Shown here: positions 27,351 through 36,222 of the stretch, one piece after another | Layout: the number at the start of each line of letters is the position of its first letter | Position numbering within the stretch: the stretch's first letter is position 1 | Assembly (NCBI GenBank): GCA_947427205.1 | Contig: CANEHB010000001.1 | Span: 335,602-399,601, forward strand | From: an uncultured Clostridium sp. | GTDB taxonomy: Bacteria > Bacillota > Clostridia > TANB77 > CAG-508 | Length of the DNA stretch: 64,000 nt | Direction: 5' to 3' | Translations under genes and position numbers: made by a program | The notes under the pieces: generated by a model | Seen by the model: the letters and a program-made list of their open reading frames with translations, nothing else | Told to the model about the DNA's origin: nothing | The model's database searches: none

Positions 27351-27842
27351 GTGAGAAAGATAAAACACAAATTAGATAGCAGAGGTACAAAAGATAAAAT
27401 AATTGAATTATTTTTTGAAAAACATTTAAGACCAACAGAGATAGCAAAGAAATTAAAAATTGGTATGCCATATATAACAAAGATAATTCAAAAAGATTCA
27501 AGATATATTCGAGAGAAAGAAAACAGAAGGCAAGAAAACAAAGAAAAAAGTAAAACTCAAAAACGAATATATGCACAAAACAGAAGAAAAAAGGAAAAAG
27601 AGGAAAAGCAAGAATATCAAAAATTATTAGTACAGATAAATAGAGATAACGAATATTTATCTACTAAAAAGAAAGAAAATGATTTGCAATTTGTAAACTG
27701 TAATAGAAGTGCTTATGATTATGACAAAAACAGTAGTGATTTAGTATTGAAAGCTAATATAAATGCTGGATATGCAGTTCCTAAAAGAGTTAGCAATATT
27801 GTAAATCCAAATATGATAAAGAGTAATAAAATATATGTTTAA
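27351..27842 (+). CDS. Small basic helix-turn-helix protein, probable element regulator
   Basis: 163 residues. A helix-turn-helix lies at about 25-48 (RPTEIAKKLKIGMPYITKIIQKD), reminiscent of sigma-70 region 4, followed by a Lys/Glu-rich helix and a tail ending NAGYAVPKRVSNIVNPNM. GTG start directly after AAAGGAAGAGG. It lies upstream of the recombinase, so it may regulate excision or transfer. Confidence 0.7.
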   Translation: MRKIKHKLDSRGTKDKIIELFFEKHLRPTEIAKKLKIGMPYITKIIQKDSRYIREKENRRQENKEKSKTQKRIYAQNRRKKEKEEKQEYQKLLVQINRDNEYLSTKKKENDLQFVNCNRSAYDYDKNSSDLVLKANINAGYAVPKRVSNIVNPNMIKSNKIYV

Positions 27843-28022
27843 ATTGTATGCTTTGAAATAATCAAGGTGTATTTTTTTACTCTAAATTAGAAAGAGGTAT
27901 TAAGAATGATTTTATTAATCAAGAATTTTGGAAAATATGTGAAATAGCAATAGGTTAATAAATTTATATAACTGAATTAATAACCATAAATAGCTATTCA
28001 CAGGGAAGGAATAGGTATTTAG

Positions 28023-28136
28023 ATGAAACAAGAATATAAAATAAAAGAAGTGTTTGATGAGAAGGCTAAAACAATACAAGAAAAACTACAAGAAACATTT
28101 ATAAGTTATTTAATTGAAAAAGTTAATAATAAATAG
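28023..28136 (+). CDS. 37-residue ORF upstream of the recombinase
   Basis: ATG at 28023 preceded by GGGAAGGAATAGG. Encodes MKQEYKIKEVFDEKAKTIQEK... ending EKVNNK, predicted helical. Short ORFs of this look often precede TnpX-like recombinases. No function known. Confidence 0.6.
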   Translation: MKQEYKIKEVFDEKAKTIQEKLQETFISYLIEKVNNK

Positions 28137-28141
28137 TTGTA

Positions 28142-28187
28142 TAGGCTAGTCTGTATGTGTTTTTACAATAAACTAGCCTAAATTTGT
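28142..28187 (+). promoter_or_regulatory. Hairpin in the recombinase leader
   Basis: TAGGCTAGT (28142-28150) pairs with ACTAGCCTA (28172-28180). The following bases are AATTTG, so it is a weak terminator or an attenuator for the recombinase gene. Confidence 0.5.
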
Positions 28188-28279
28188 AAATATGAGTTGA
28201 AATATTTTTATATAAATTGTATAATTCAGTTGTAAATTGGATAGGAGGAAACCTATTGTTATTAGAAAGAGAGGTTTAA

Positions 28280-29911
28280 ATGATAACAATAGCAAATCCT
28301 GAAAAATATGTAGCAGGATTATATGAAAGATTATCCAATGAAAATATTGAAGTTGGTAATGGCGAAGTAATAGTAACAAACGAAGATGAACAAGAAAGTG
28401 GAAGTATTAGCACACAAAAACTATTTTTAAGAAACTTTTGTAAAGATAACAACATACAAGTATATGATGACTATACAGATGATGGAGTTTCTGGAGCAAC
28501 ATTCGACAGACCAGACTTTAATAGAATGATAAAGGACATTGAAAATAAGAAAATTAATTTAATAATAGTAAAAGACTTATCAAGATTTGGAAGATTATCA
28601 AGCAAAATATCGTACTATTTAGAAGAATTTTTTATTGAAAAAAGTGTAAGATTTATAGCAGTAACAGATGATATAGACACAGGACATATTGAAACATCAG
28701 AAGAAATGGTACAATTCAAAGCATTTTTTAATGAGTGGTTTTTACGAGATACATCAAGAAAAGTAAGGAATGGAAAGAAAACAAGAGCGAAAGAAGGAAA
28801 AGTAATGACAACATATCCAACTTATGGCTATAAAAAAGATCCATTAGACTATAATCATTATGTAATAGACCAAGATATTGCACCAATCGTTAGAAGAATA
28901 TTTATGCTAGTAAGAAATGGAATGACACCAACAGAAATAGGAAAAATTCTAACAGATGAAAGAACTCTAGTACCATCAGAAATTGTAGGAAACGGACATA
29001 CAAGAAAAGATGGAATAAAGCGAGGTTGGAACAGAAACACAGTAAAACGAATATTGCAAAATGTAACTTACTTAGGTTGGGTATCAAATGGAAATACGAA
29101 AAAGATAAACTATAAAAGCAAGAAAACAATGATAATGCCAAAAGAAGATAGAATAATTGTAAAAGGTATGCACACACCAATTATTGATGAAGAAACTTTT
29201 AATATAGTACAAGATATGATAAAAAGCAGAACAGGAGTAAGAACAAAATCTTATGATTGGCTATTAAAAGGGTTAGTATGTTGCAAAGAATGTGGAAAGA
29301 AATTAAGTCTAGTACCACAAAAACATCCAAACAAAACAACATTTTATTTAAGGTGTAACACTTATGCAACGAATACACATTTAGGTTTATGCACACCACA
29401 TAGCAATAACCTAGAAAAAGTAACAGATTTTGTAATCGAACAAATCAAGAAAAGATGTAGAGAGTTCTTAAATGAAGAAAAATACACTAAAATAGCTAAT
29501 ATATCAAAAGACAAGATAATCAAAGATAGGTTTAATGTAAAAAATGAAATTCTTATTTTAGAAAAGAAAGTTAAAGATATAAACAAGCGAATCGACAAGC
29601 TATATGAAGATAAATACAATGGACTATTTGAAGATGAAGATTTTACAAGACTTTATTCAAGGCAGATAGAAAACAGAAAACAAGCAGAAGAAAGAATAAA
29701 GCAGTTACAAGAACTAGAAGAAAAAGAAGATTCTTCAATAGACATCAATAAACTTGTAAGAGACTTTGTAAATATGAAAGAAATAACAAGAACAATGCTT
29801 GTATCTTTAGTAGATAAGATAGAAATATCAGAAAATAAAGAAATAACTATATATTATAAATTCAATATTTTAAATATGGAAAATGAAAATAAATTAGAAA
29901 ATGTTGGCTAA
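28280..29911 (+). CDS. Large serine recombinase, TnpX-like
   Basis: 543 residues. The N-terminal resolvase domain has Y15-E-R17-L-S19, with Ser19 the expected nucleophile, and DDGVSGATFDRPDF and VKDLSRFGR as the conserved catalytic region. The recombinase domain follows (about 170-290), then a zinc ribbon (CCKECGKKL ... LRCNTYA ... LCTPH, about 330-375) and a coiled coil (about 410-480). Located at the right end of the element, 23 bases from the crossover, as TnpX is in Tn4451. Confidence 0.93.
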   Translation: MITIANPEKYVAGLYERLSNENIEVGNGEVIVTNEDEQESGSISTQKLFLRNFCKDNNIQVYDDYTDDGVSGATFDRPDFNRMIKDIENKKINLIIVKDLSRFGRLSSKISYYLEEFFIEKSVRFIAVTDDIDTGHIETSEEMVQFKAFFNEWFLRDTSRKVRNGKKTRAKEGKVMTTYPTYGYKKDPLDYNHYVIDQDIAPIVRRIFMLVRNGMTPTEIGKILTDERTLVPSEIVGNGHTRKDGIKRGWNRNTVKRILQNVTYLGWVSNGNTKKINYKSKKTMIMPKEDRIIVKGMHTPIIDEETFNIVQDMIKSRTGVRTKSYDWLLKGLVCCKECGKKLSLVPQKHPNKTTFYLRCNTYATNTHLGLCTPHSNNLEKVTDFVIEQIKKRCREFLNEEKYTKIANISKDKIIKDRFNVKNEILILEKKVKDINKRIDKLYEDKYNGLFEDEDFTRLYSRQIENRKQAEERIKQLQELEEKEDSSIDINKLVRDFVNMKEITRTMLVSLVDKIEISENKEITIYYKFNILNMENENKLENVG

Positions 29912-29914
29912 ATT

Positions 29915-29950
29915 TTAAAAAATAGTCATAACGGAATATTATAACAATAA
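29915..29950. other. attR junction of the mobile element
   Basis: The element ends AATAGTCATAACG; the crossover GA is at 29934-29935, and the host Asn-codon tract resumes (ATATTATAACAATAATGG). In-frame joining with 21130 is exact. Confidence 0.7.
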
Positions 29951-30632
29951 TGGAAATAACAACAATAATGATAATAACAATAATAATCAAGAAAAAGCTA
30001 AAAATTCAACATTTAGTGATGTTAAATGTAATGTAAAAAATGTTAAAGTATATTATTTTAATGATACAAGTAAAAAAGATTATATGACAATGAATCTAAC
30101 ATTAAATAATGTGAATAGAAATAATAGCAATGATAGCTTAGAATACTATTATTTCTTATCAACAAGTGCTTTATATAGTACTGTAAGAAATTGGGTAAAA
30201 ATTGAAAAAGTACAAGTTTCTGACAATAAGTTAGAATTTACAATAAACACTAATGACATATCAAATTTTGGAGATATAAAAGCAAATGGAAATTTATATT
30301 TATATATAAAAGAAGTTGCTAAAAAAGGAAATAGTACATCAGAATTTGTAGCTAAAGCAATACCAGTAGAATCAGCACAAGCAATAGAAGTATATATTGA
30401 TGGAGTAAAACAAGTATCAAATAATAATAATAATTACAACAAAAACAATAATAATAGTGGAACATCAAGTAGAAGTGGAAATGATAGAACAAATAATACT
30501 AATCAAGTAGATGATACAAAAGCAACAAGATCCCTTCCACGTACTGGTGCAGGAACTCTAATTATAACTGTATTTTTTATTACAATTGCTGGAATAGGAA
30601 TGTATTTCAAATATAATAGTATGAAGTTTTAG
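29936..30632 (+). pseudogene. C-terminal fragment of the split surface protease, with LPRTG sorting signal
   Basis: Open frame continuing the Asn-rich linker, then a domain of about 130 residues (STFSDVKCNVKNVKVYYF ... YIDGVKQ), a second Asn/Ser linker and a classical sortase signal: LPRTG (30534-30548), a hydrophobic helix and a short basic end. It has no start codon or SD of its own at the fragment's beginning, although an internal ATG exists at 30084. Rejoined to 19296-21130 it gives an 843-residue cell-wall-anchored protease. Confidence 0.85.
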
Positions 30633-30647
30633 ATAACATTAAAAGCT

Positions 30648-30684
30648 GTGGACAATATAAAATTAAGTATTGTCCACTTTTATT
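30648..30684 (+). terminator. Terminator after the split protease gene
   Basis: GTGGACAATA (30648-30657) pairs with TATTGTCCAC (30668-30677), followed by TTTTATTAT. Confidence 0.85.
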
Positions 30685-30759
30685 ATATAATATGAAAGAA
30701 CATGAACGAATTTATTGAAAAATCTTTATTTTTTTAGATTTGTTTGTAAGTGTCGAATT

Positions 30760-30789
30760 TTGATAATTAATTAATTGTTTTTTTATAAT
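30760..30789 (+). promoter_or_regulatory. Candidate clpP promoter
   Basis: TTGATA (30760-30765), 18-base spacer, TATAAT (30784-30789), about 100 bases before clpP. No CtsR-type heptad repeat seen. Confidence 0.5.
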
Positions 30790-30892
30790 AAATATATTGA
30801 AAAAATTTTTTTTTTAGTATATATTAAAGGATAGTTATAGAATAAAAATAAGTATAACTGTAGTACGTAAGTAAAAGAAAGGAAGAGTGTAA

Positions 30893-31495
30893 ATGATAGA
30901 TAATAGTTTAGTACCATATGTTATTGAACAAACAAGTAGAGGAGAAAGATCATATGATATATTCTCAAGATTATTAAAAGATAGAATAATATTTTTAGCA
31001 GAAGATGTAAATCCAGCTTCAGCAAGTTTAGTTGTAGCACAACTTTTATTTTTAGAATCAGAAGATCCAGATAAAGAAATTAATTTATATATAAATAGTC
31101 CAGGGGGATCAATTACAGATGGAATGGCAATAGTTGATACAATAAACTATATAAAATGCCCAGTTTCAACAATTTGTATTGGTATGGCAGCAAGTATGGG
31201 AGCTGTACTTTTAGCTTCTGGAGCAAAAGGAAAAAGATATGCAACACCTAATGCTGAAATATTAATCCATCAGCCATTAATTGGTGGTGGAGGACTTTCA
31301 GGTCAAACAACTGAAATTAAAATTCATGCAGACCATATGGTTAGAACAAGAGAAAAATTAAATAAATTATTAAGTGATAGAACAGGTCAAAGTTTAGAGA
31401 CAATTGAAAAAGATACAGAAAGAGATAATTATATGACAGCTCAGCAAGCTTTAGAATATGGATTAATTGATGGAATATTAGATAAAAGAAATTAA
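30893..31495 (+). CDS. clpP: ATP-dependent Clp protease proteolytic subunit
   Basis: Serine protease forming the double-heptamer chamber fed by ClpX. 200 residues with the catalytic triad Ser101 (GMAASMGA), His126 (EILIHQP) and Asp174 (EKDTERDN). AAGGAAGAG precedes the ATG. clpX follows 49 bases later in the same direction. Confidence 0.97.
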   Translation: MIDNSLVPYVIEQTSRGERSYDIFSRLLKDRIIFLAEDVNPASASLVVAQLLFLESEDPDKEINLYINSPGGSITDGMAIVDTINYIKCPVSTICIGMAASMGAVLLASGAKGKRYATPNAEILIHQPLIGGGGLSGQTTEIKIHADHMVRTREKLNKLLSDRTGQSLETIEKDTERDNYMTAQQALEYGLIDGILDKRN

Positions 31496-31544
31496 GGTAT
31501 AGGTTGCCAAAAACCTAAATAAATAGTTTAAGAAAGGCTTATAT

Positions 31545-32843
31545 ATGTCCAAAAATCAAGAGAGAATAGTTAAATGCTCTTTTTGTGGAAAACCACAAGA
31601 AGTTGTAAAAAAAATAATTGCAGGACCAGGAGTATATATTTGTGATGAATGTATAGCTCTTTGCCAAGATATTATTGATGAAGAAATTTATGAAATTACT
31701 GATGAAAAACTTGAGCAAGTAGATATGCTTACACCAGCTGAAATTAAAAAAATATTAGATGATTATGTAATAGGTCAAGAAGAAGCTAAAAAAACATTGT
31801 CAGTAGCAGTATATAATCATTATAAAAGAATAAATAATTTAGAAGCTTTAGATGATATAGAAATACAAAAAAGCAATATATTATTATTAGGACCAACTGG
31901 TTGTGGAAAAACATTACTTGCACAGACGTTAGCTAAAATACTAGATGTTCCATTTGCAATAGCTGATGCAACAACTCTTACAGAAGCTGGATATGTTGGC
32001 GAGGATGTCGAGAATATTTTATTAAAGCTTATACAAGCAGCAGATTATGATGTAGAAAGAGCTCAAAAAGGAATAATATATATAGATGAAATTGATAAAA
32101 TAACAAGAAAATCTGAAAATCCATCAATAACAAGAGACGTTAGTGGAGAAGGTGTACAACAAGCTTTATTAAAGATTGTTGAAGGTACTACTGCTTCAGT
32201 CCCACCACAAGGTGGAAGAAAACATCCACATCAAGAATTTATACAAATAGATACATCTAATATATTATTTATTTGTGGAGGAGCTTTTGAAGGATTAGAA
32301 AATATTATTAAAGATAGAACAGGTACAAAATCAATAGGTTTTGGTGCTGAGATTGAAAGTAAAAAAGATATAAATAAAACAGAAATATTTAAACAAATAT
32401 TACCACAAGATTTATTAAAATTTGGTTTAATACCAGAATTTGTAGGAAGATTACCGATAGTTGCAACTTTAGAAGGGCTTACAAAGGAAGCTTTAATTGA
32501 TATTGTAACAAAACCAAAAAATGCGCTTGTAAAACAATATAAAAAATTAGTTGAATTAGATGGTGTTGAATTAGAATTTAATAATGATGCCTTAGAAGCA
32601 ATAGTAGATAAAGCATTAGAAAGAAATACAGGAGCTAGAGGATTACGTTCAATTATTGAAGAAATAATGAGAGATGTAATGTATGATATTCCATCTAATG
32701 AAAAAATATCAAAATGCATTATTACAAAAGAAACGGTACTTAATAAGAAGAATCCAGAGCTTATAATTGATGAGAATAAAAAAAGAGAAGCTCCAAAACA
32801 AAAAAGAAAAGTAAAAAATACTAAAAATGAAGAAACAGCTTAA
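31545..32843 (+). CDS. clpX: ATP-dependent Clp protease ATP-binding subunit ClpX
   Basis: AAA+ unfoldase that delivers substrates to ClpP. 432 residues. The N-terminal C4 zinc domain (CSFCG ... CDECIALC) is followed by Walker A GPTGCGKT (near residue 122), Walker [10 protein letters not shown], the pore loop GYVGED, the IGF ClpP-docking loop (KSIGFG near 265) and sensor 2 GARGLRS. The Lys-rich C-terminal 25 residues exceed the family core. Forms an operon with clpP. Confidence 0.97.
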   Translation: MSKNQERIVKCSFCGKPQEVVKKIIAGPGVYICDECIALCQDIIDEEIYEITDEKLEQVDMLTPAEIKKILDDYVIGQEEAKKTLSVAVYNHYKRINNLEALDDIEIQKSNILLLGPTGCGKTLLAQTLAKILDVPFAIADATTLTEAGYVGEDVENILLKLIQAADYDVERAQKGIIYIDEIDKITRKSENPSITRDVSGEGVQQALLKIVEGTTASVPPQGGRKHPHQEFIQIDTSNILFICGGAFEGLENIIKDRTGTKSIGFGAEIESKKDINKTEIFKQILPQDLLKFGLIPEFVGRLPIVATLEGLTKEALIDIVTKPKNALVKQYKKLVELDGVELEFNNDALEAIVDKALERNTGARGLRSIIEEIMRDVMYDIPSNEKISKCIITKETVLNKKNPELIIDENKKREAPKQKRKVKNTKNEETA

Positions 32844-32851
32844 TAAACTAA

Positions 32852-33020
32852 ATTGTTCACATCTTTGTTCGTGTGCCCAAATTATAACATAATTTTGTGT
32901 GCAAAAATCGAAGAAGGCTTTATTTAGTAAGATGCCTGAAGGATTTTTCTACTAAGAACAAATCTGAAAAATTAAAGATTTTTCAGTAAATTTGTGCACA
33001 ATTTTATCGCAGCTATTATA
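32852..33020 (-). repeat. Possible degenerate third copy of the dispersed repeat, inverted
   Basis: Read on the minus strand, it shares ATAATA, GC, AAATTGTGCACAAATTTA and GCACACGAACAAAGA with copy B at 59327. The similarity is weaker than between copies A and B. No coding potential seen. Confidence 0.35.
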
Positions 33021-33021
33021 T

Positions 33022-33058
33022 AAAAAAAGGAATAGAAGATAATTTCTATTCCTTTTTT
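33022..33058. terminator. Bidirectional terminator between clpX and the pseudouridine synthase gene
   Basis: AAAAGGAATAGAA pairs with TTCTATTCCTTTT around a loop at about 33037-33043, with A and T tracts on both sides. Confidence 0.85.
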
Positions 33059-33126
33059 AGTAAGAAAGATTTTTGAAGATTATACTAAATATCACTTGTT
33101 ACTATTGCTTTCTATATAATATGTTC

Positions 33127-34092
33127 TTAGCTTTCTACTATTTTTTTCATGTCTTCTGGAAGTTCAATTTCTAAAATTACTTTTTCTTTGTAGATAGGGT
33201 GTATAAAAGTTACTTTATATGCATGTAAAGCTTGTCTTGAAATTATGTTAGAAGATGAGCCATATAAAGAATCTCCTAAAATGGGATGATTTATATATTT
33301 TGAGTGAACTCTAATTTGATGAGTTCTGCCAGTTTCTAATTTGAATTTAACTAAAGATAATTTGTTTTTAGCATTTGGTTGATTACTGATATCTTTTTCA
33401 GAACAATGCATATTTTTTTCTACTCCTAAAACGTTGTCTGACTTAAAGTATTCAAATCTTTTTACTAATTCAAAATGAGTTATAGCTAGCTCACCATTTT
33501 CATTAATTTCTCTTTCAATTATAGATCCAGACTTTCTTGAAATAGGAGCATTTATAGTTCCTGATTTTTTTTCTAAATACCCTTCTAAAATTGCATAATA
33601 TTCTTTTTCAAATATTTTGTTTTTCATTTGTTTTATAAGTGATTCTTGTATATATTCATTTTTGGCAAATATAACAATTCCTGAGGTATCTTTATCTAAC
33701 CTATTAACAGGTCTAATTTTTCTTTTTAGATTAATAGAATTATAATAAAATTTTACTCCATTAGAGATACTGTTTTCATAGTGTAATATAGAAGGATGAA
33801 CAGGTATACCAGCAGGTTTATTAATAATTAATAAACCTTCGTCTTCAAAAATAATATTAAGCTCCATTTTTGTAGAGACAATATTTTCATTTTCTTCTTC
33901 AAAATCTAAGTTAATTTTTATATAATCATTAATATTAACAGAATGATTAATATATGTAGATGTATTATTAAGAAATATTTGTTCATTTTTCTTAAGTTTT
34001 GTTAACAATCTATCTGAAATATTAAAATAATCTCGTAAAACTTCTTTTATAGTTGAGTATTTATTGTCTAATACTTGGTATTCTAAATTCAT
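33127..34092 (-). CDS. RluA-family pseudouridine synthase (RluD/RluC-like)
   Basis: 321 residues. An N-terminal S4-like RNA-binding part (DRLLTKLKKNEQIFLNN) is followed by the catalytic domain with NRLDKDTSG (Asp nucleophile), GRTHQIRVH and HPILGDSLYG. The family normally has His-Arg-Leu-Asp; here Asn replaces that His. The ATG at 34092 is chosen over 34155 because AAAGGA precedes it and the domain begins there. Modifies uridines in 23S rRNA or tRNA; target not determinable. Confidence 0.9.
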   Translation of the reverse strand: MNLEYQVLDNKYSTIKEVLRDYFNISDRLLTKLKKNEQIFLNNTSTYINHSVNINDYIKINLDFEEENENIVSTKMELNIIFEDEGLLIINKPAGIPVHPSILHYENSISNGVKFYYNSINLKRKIRPVNRLDKDTSGIVIFAKNEYIQESLIKQMKNKIFEKEYYAILEGYLEKKSGTINAPISRKSGSIIEREINENGELAITHFELVKRFEYFKSDNVLGVEKNMHCSEKDISNQPNAKNKLSLVKFKLETGRTHQIRVHSKYINHPILGDSLYGSSSNIISRQALHAYKVTFIHPIYKEKVILEIELPEDMKKIVES

Positions 34093-34261
34093 TGTTTTTC
34101 TTCCTTTAAATAATAATATATATAAATTTGTGATTCCTAGTGTATATATTAACATAAAAATAGTATTACATCAATTATATAATATTTATAATTAAAACAA
34201 TAAAGGTTGACATATAAATTATAAAATCTTAGAAAAGCTTGAAAAATAACTATTTATTTAA

Positions 34262-34290
34262 TTGACATAATGCCTAAGAGATGTTATAAT
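34262..34290 (+). promoter_or_regulatory. Consensus promoter of cassette 2
   Basis: TTGACA (34262-34267), 17-base spacer, TATAAT (34285-34290). Confidence 0.8.
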
Positions 34291-34343
34291 TAGCATAATC
34301 TGTGTATGGCAGAGATTATAAAATAGGAAAGGAATTGAAACGC

Positions 34344-34877
34344 ATGAAGAATGATGGAAGTGTATTTAAAAGTTTACGGGCGCGTTTCTACAGCGCTATT
34401 GGATTTCTGCAGAAAGGAAAATCTTTAGCGAAAAAGATATTTTTTTCCGGGATAGAATCTGCAGAGGAGCGGGAGCTTTTAGAAGAATACAGCAAGAAAA
34501 CAGACTCAGTAGATGAGAAAGTAGCTGTAGAACAAGGCATCAAGGGGCTCGAAAAGCTTGAAGCAACTTCAGAGAAAGTATATGAGCTTGACTTAGAAGT
34601 AATAGAAGCTTCAAAAGCTGCAAGAAGGTATGTTGATCGTTTCAACAAGATGAAAGCGGCAGAAAGAAAACTTCAAAAGGCAGAGGATAAGTATAAATGC
34701 CAACTTCTGGAAAGGCTAAAGGATACGAATGGTCGACATGTTTCTAAAAGTACTATGTATAAGCATGATGCAGAAATTGATAAATGCTATCGTAGGGTTG
34801 AAGAAGCAAAAGCCAATCTGGAAAAAGCCAAAAGAAAGCTTGAAAGGGACAAAAAGATATATAAAGAATCAGTTTAA
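34344..34877 (+). CDS. Basic coiled-coil protein of foreign codon usage (cassette 2)
   Basis: 177 residues, almost wholly helical, Lys/Glu/Arg-rich, with likely coiled coils at about 40-105 and 140-175; no membrane segment and no family recognised. Codon usage (CGG, CGC, GAG, CTC, GGG) differs sharply from the neighbours, and two in-frame CGG codons occur (LRAR and EERE). An upstream GTG at 34302 lies only 11 bases after the -10 box; AAAGGA before the ATG at 34344 supports the shorter form. Own consensus promoter and own GC-rich hairpin. Confidence 0.75.
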   Translation: MKNDGSVFKSLRARFYSAIGFLQKGKSLAKKIFFSGIESAEERELLEEYSKKTDSVDEKVAVEQGIKGLEKLEATSEKVYELDLEVIEASKAARRYVDRFNKMKAAERKLQKAEDKYKCQLLERLKDTNGRHVSKSTMYKHDAEIDKCYRRVEEAKANLEKAKRKLERDKKIYKESV

Positions 34878-34922
34878 TCTTTTACAGGCTAAATAAAGGC
34901 AGATTCAAAAAGTCTTAAAAAT

Positions 34923-34954
34923 GTGACGGGAGTGGATAATACTGCTCCCGTTAC
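34923..34954 (+). terminator. GC-rich hairpin after cassette 2
   Basis: GTGACGGGAG (34923-34932) pairs with CTCCCGTTAC (34945-34954). The loop contains GGATAATAC, which also appears in the loop of the hairpin after cassette 3. The T tract is poor. Confidence 0.7.
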
Positions 34955-35050
34955 TAATGTTTATATAGAAAAGTATTATATATAAAGGCTTGTATAAACT
35001 TTTATATGAAATAAATAAAATATAATTATAGTACATAAAAAAAACAAAAG

Positions 35051-35079
35051 TTGACATAAGATTTAAACAGTGCTATAAT
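35051..35079 (+). promoter_or_regulatory. Consensus promoter of cassette 3
   Basis: TTGACA (35051-35056), 17-base spacer, TATAAT (35074-35079), same geometry as cassette 2. Confidence 0.8.
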
Positions 35080-35129
35080 AAAAATATCTGATTTTCAGAT
35101 ATAGAATTAAATAGAAAGGTGGAACTTTT

Positions 35130-35912
35130 ATGGGATCCAAACAAACAACAACAGTTGACATGCGGGCTCTTTCATTGGAGGAGGTAATCGCTTTACAAAA
35201 TCAGGGAGGTGAAATTTACCAGAAAGTTATTAAAAACACTTTTCCTGGGAGAGATTTTACTGAAATCAGGGAAAGATTTATCAAGAGGCGCCCTGTAGAT
35301 CGTGAAAAGAGTGAGAAGATTTCACGTGAGTATATGGGAGTCATCCAAAAGTGCTTAAATGATCAGGACGAGAAGATGGCAGAATTGCAGAGGACTGTAA
35401 GCAAGAGCTATAATCGGCTGGTTGATGCACAGAACAAGTTTGAGGCTGCCCAAAAAAAGCTGGAAAGAGCACAGCAGATATATGAGGATGCAAAAAGCGA
35501 CTTTGAACAGGCTGATCAAAAGAGACAGAAGGTCTCAGAGGAATATGAAGCAGAAGAAAAGAAGCTTGATGACAGCAAAATTTTTGTCCTTATTCATCCA
35601 AGTGCAACACTCAAGCAGCTTCAGTTCAACAAGGTTGGAATATTCGTGACAACCAAACTTGATAAGCACAAACTTGAAAAAGCAGGCTGTGTAGACATGG
35701 TTTTCGACAATGATGAGGAAGAGAATTTTGTCGAAAATATACCATACTATATGCTCAACGAGTTGCCGGAATCAGAGTTAAAGGGATATGTCGCTTATAC
35801 CAACATGGTGATCAATTTTTACCTGAATGGGAAGGACTTTGTTGCGATTTTTTCCAGCAAGGAGATATCAGAATTACTTGCCAGCAATGGCTATGATATA
35901 TCCGAGGCGTAG
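35130..35912 (+). CDS. Coiled-coil protein of foreign codon usage (cassette 3)
   Basis: 260 residues. Residues 1-65 are a small helical domain, 65-150 a strong coiled coil (ending EEYEAEEKKLDDSK), and 150-260 a compact alpha/beta-like domain (FVLIHPSATLKQLQF ... NGKDFVAIFSSKEISELL). No family recognised, no membrane segment. High-GC codons throughout, with two in-frame CGG codons (DMRAL and YNRLV). AAAGGTGG precedes the ATG. It lies 252 bases after cassette 2 and shares its promoter and terminator design, so the two probably arrived together. Confidence 0.75.
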   Translation: MGSKQTTTVDMRALSLEEVIALQNQGGEIYQKVIKNTFPGRDFTEIRERFIKRRPVDREKSEKISREYMGVIQKCLNDQDEKMAELQRTVSKSYNRLVDAQNKFEAAQKKLERAQQIYEDAKSDFEQADQKRQKVSEEYEAEEKKLDDSKIFVLIHPSATLKQLQFNKVGIFVTTKLDKHKLEKAGCVDMVFDNDEEENFVENIPYYMLNELPESELKGYVAYTNMVINFYLNGKDFVAIFSSKEISELLASNGYDISEA

Positions 35913-35998
35913 ACAGTGTAGCAGTCAAAGTTACCAGAGCTTTATTTGATAAGTAAGTAATATTGGAATTAAAAACAGTAAGAACTATCTCAGCATGG

Positions 35999-36035
35999 GA
36001 CAAGGAGAGGATAATACCTCTCCTTTGTCAGTTTT
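35999..36035 (+). terminator. Hairpin terminator after cassette 3
   Basis: GACAAGGAGAGG (35999-36010) pairs with CCTCTCCTTTGTC (36017-36029, one bulge), then AGTTTT. The loop region reads GGATAATAC as in cassette 2. The following 180 bases to 36222 are AT-rich with no feature seen. Confidence 0.75.
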
Positions 36036-36222
36036 ATAATATAATTTATAGAATAAAATAACTTATATAATTTTTGAGGATACTTATAACTCACCATATT
36101 TTGACTTGAAATAAAAAAATAAAAAGTATATAATTTGAGAAAATAAGAAATTATATTTATATATAAAAGTTGTGAAAGATGGTAATTATTATAATTAAAA
36201 AATAATAATATAGGAGGTTTTA

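Larger units (their letters stand above)
21129..29935 (+). mobile_element. Integrated mobilizable element of Tn4451/TnpX type, about 8.8 kb
   Basis: Bounded by GA dinucleotides at 21129-21130 and 29934-29935. Carries, in order, a DUF1016 nuclease, an oriT-like site, a MobV relaxase, MFS pump, GNAT acetyltransferase, a leftward DUF6076-like protein, an HTH protein, a 37-residue ORF and a large serine recombinase at the right end. Removing one GA copy and the DNA between joins the split protease gene in frame (2532 bases, 844 codons). GA is the known crossover dinucleotide of TnpX. The boundaries are inferred from this reconstruction. Confidence 0.88.

Noticed and set aside
21141..29931. TTATGAC/GTCATAA as terminal inverted repeats of a DDE-type transposon
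   Set aside because: They lie at unequal distances from the junctions, and the element encodes a serine recombinase, so they are at most part of the att sites.
30084..30632. Independent gene starting at ATG 30084
   Set aside because: The frame and Asn-rich linker continue upstream to 29936 and match the interrupted protease; the ATG is internal.
16401..35912. Cassettes as group II introns or insertion sequences
   Set aside because: No reverse transcriptase, transposase, intron domain V or terminal repeats seen.
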